Origin: CAYJBP01 sp964372025
GTDB lineage: Bacteria > Bacillota > Dehalobacteriia > UBA4068
Length of the DNA stretch: 12,740 bases
Reading direction: 5' to 3'
Assembly (NCBI GenBank): GCA_964372025.1
Contig: CAYJPF010000073.1
Coordinates: 1-12,740 of the forward strand
Both the position numbers and the translations under genes were made by a program. This document shows positions 12,631-12,740 of this stretch, in pieces. The notes beneath the pieces are model-generated. The model was given only the letters and a program-made list of their open reading frames with translations. It was not told the DNA's origin and searched no databases. The number at the start of each line of letters is the position of its first letter. Position 1 is the stretch's first letter.

Positions 12631-12740
12631 ATCCTACAAGGATAACAATCGAAGATAAGTCAAGATATCAAAAGCAACTAGCGAGTAGAAAAACTTATTA
12701 AACTAGCAAATGTAGTTGGAGCGGTATTTTTAATTTTCCA
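12631..12740 (+). repeat. Direct repeat copy 2, with leading hairpin, cut by window edge
   Basis: A leading hairpin ATCCT-ACA-AGGAT (12631-12643) precedes the conserved body at 12650-12740, which continues to the last base of the window. Spacing between hairpin and body (6 bases) is the same as in copy 1. The inner pairing CAACTA (12675-12680) with TAGTTG (12713-12718) is fully Watson-Crick here and has one G-U wobble in copy 1. The array may continue beyond the window. Confidence 0.75.

Noticed and set aside
12395..12740. CRISPR array
   Set aside because: Only two repeats of 86-91 bases with a spacer far longer than CRISPR spacers, and no cas gene.
12339..12740. Group II intron, tmRNA, RNase P or SRP RNA
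   Set aside because: None of the conserved signatures (intron 5' GUGYG and domain V, tmRNA ends, RNase P GAGGAAAGUC, SRP GGAAGGA loop) could be found.

Overview
The window looks like chromosomal DNA from a low-to-moderate GC Bacillota, most likely Clostridia-like. Three things suggest this: the dnaX-ybaB-recR gene order, strong AGGAGG-type ribosome binding sites throughout, and a YtrA-type GntR/ABC module next to a CIRCE-controlled groESL operon. No rRNA, tRNA, CRISPR array, transposase or phage gene was seen. The species cannot be named from the sequence alone.

Layout. (1) Positions 1-1270: the 3' end of dnaX, then ybaB/ebfC and recR, closed by a rho-independent terminator. (2) 1355-3896: a three-gene plus-strand set starting after an extended -10 promoter. 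It holds a small five-helix membrane protein, a stand-alone ThiF/MoeB/HesA-type E1-like protein, and a membrane-anchored CapA-type protein whose usual metal-binding motifs are heavily altered. (3) 3954-7386: a good sigma-A promoter followed by a diacylglycerol/lipid kinase, a secreted solute-binding-like protein with a long C-terminal extension, and ftsQ, closed by a strong terminator. No permease or other dcw genes accompany these. (4) 7387-7974: a gene-free stretch between convergent operons, packed with several kinds of small palindromic repeats. (5) 7975-10061, minus strand: gntR, ABC ATPase and ABC permease, tightly overlapping. The promoter carries a perfect inverted repeat that could be an operator. 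(6) 10209-12338: groES-groEL behind a CIRCE element and ending in a strong terminator. (7) 12339-12740: no ORF. Two direct copies of a segment of about 86-91 bp lie 255-260 bp apart. A hairpin before each copy keeps its pairing although its sequence changes, and a long hairpin lies between the copies. The second copy is cut by the window edge.

How the genes fit together. Regions 1 and 6 are housekeeping: replication clamp loader, recombinational repair and chaperonin. Region 3 mixes lipid turnover, an extracytoplasmic protein and a division protein, so it may be an envelope-related operon. Region 5 is a self-contained regulated ABC exporter of the kind that responds to envelope stress or peptides. 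The least explained parts are the repeat array at the right edge, the orphan E1-like/CapA-like pair, and the secreted protein in front of ftsQ.
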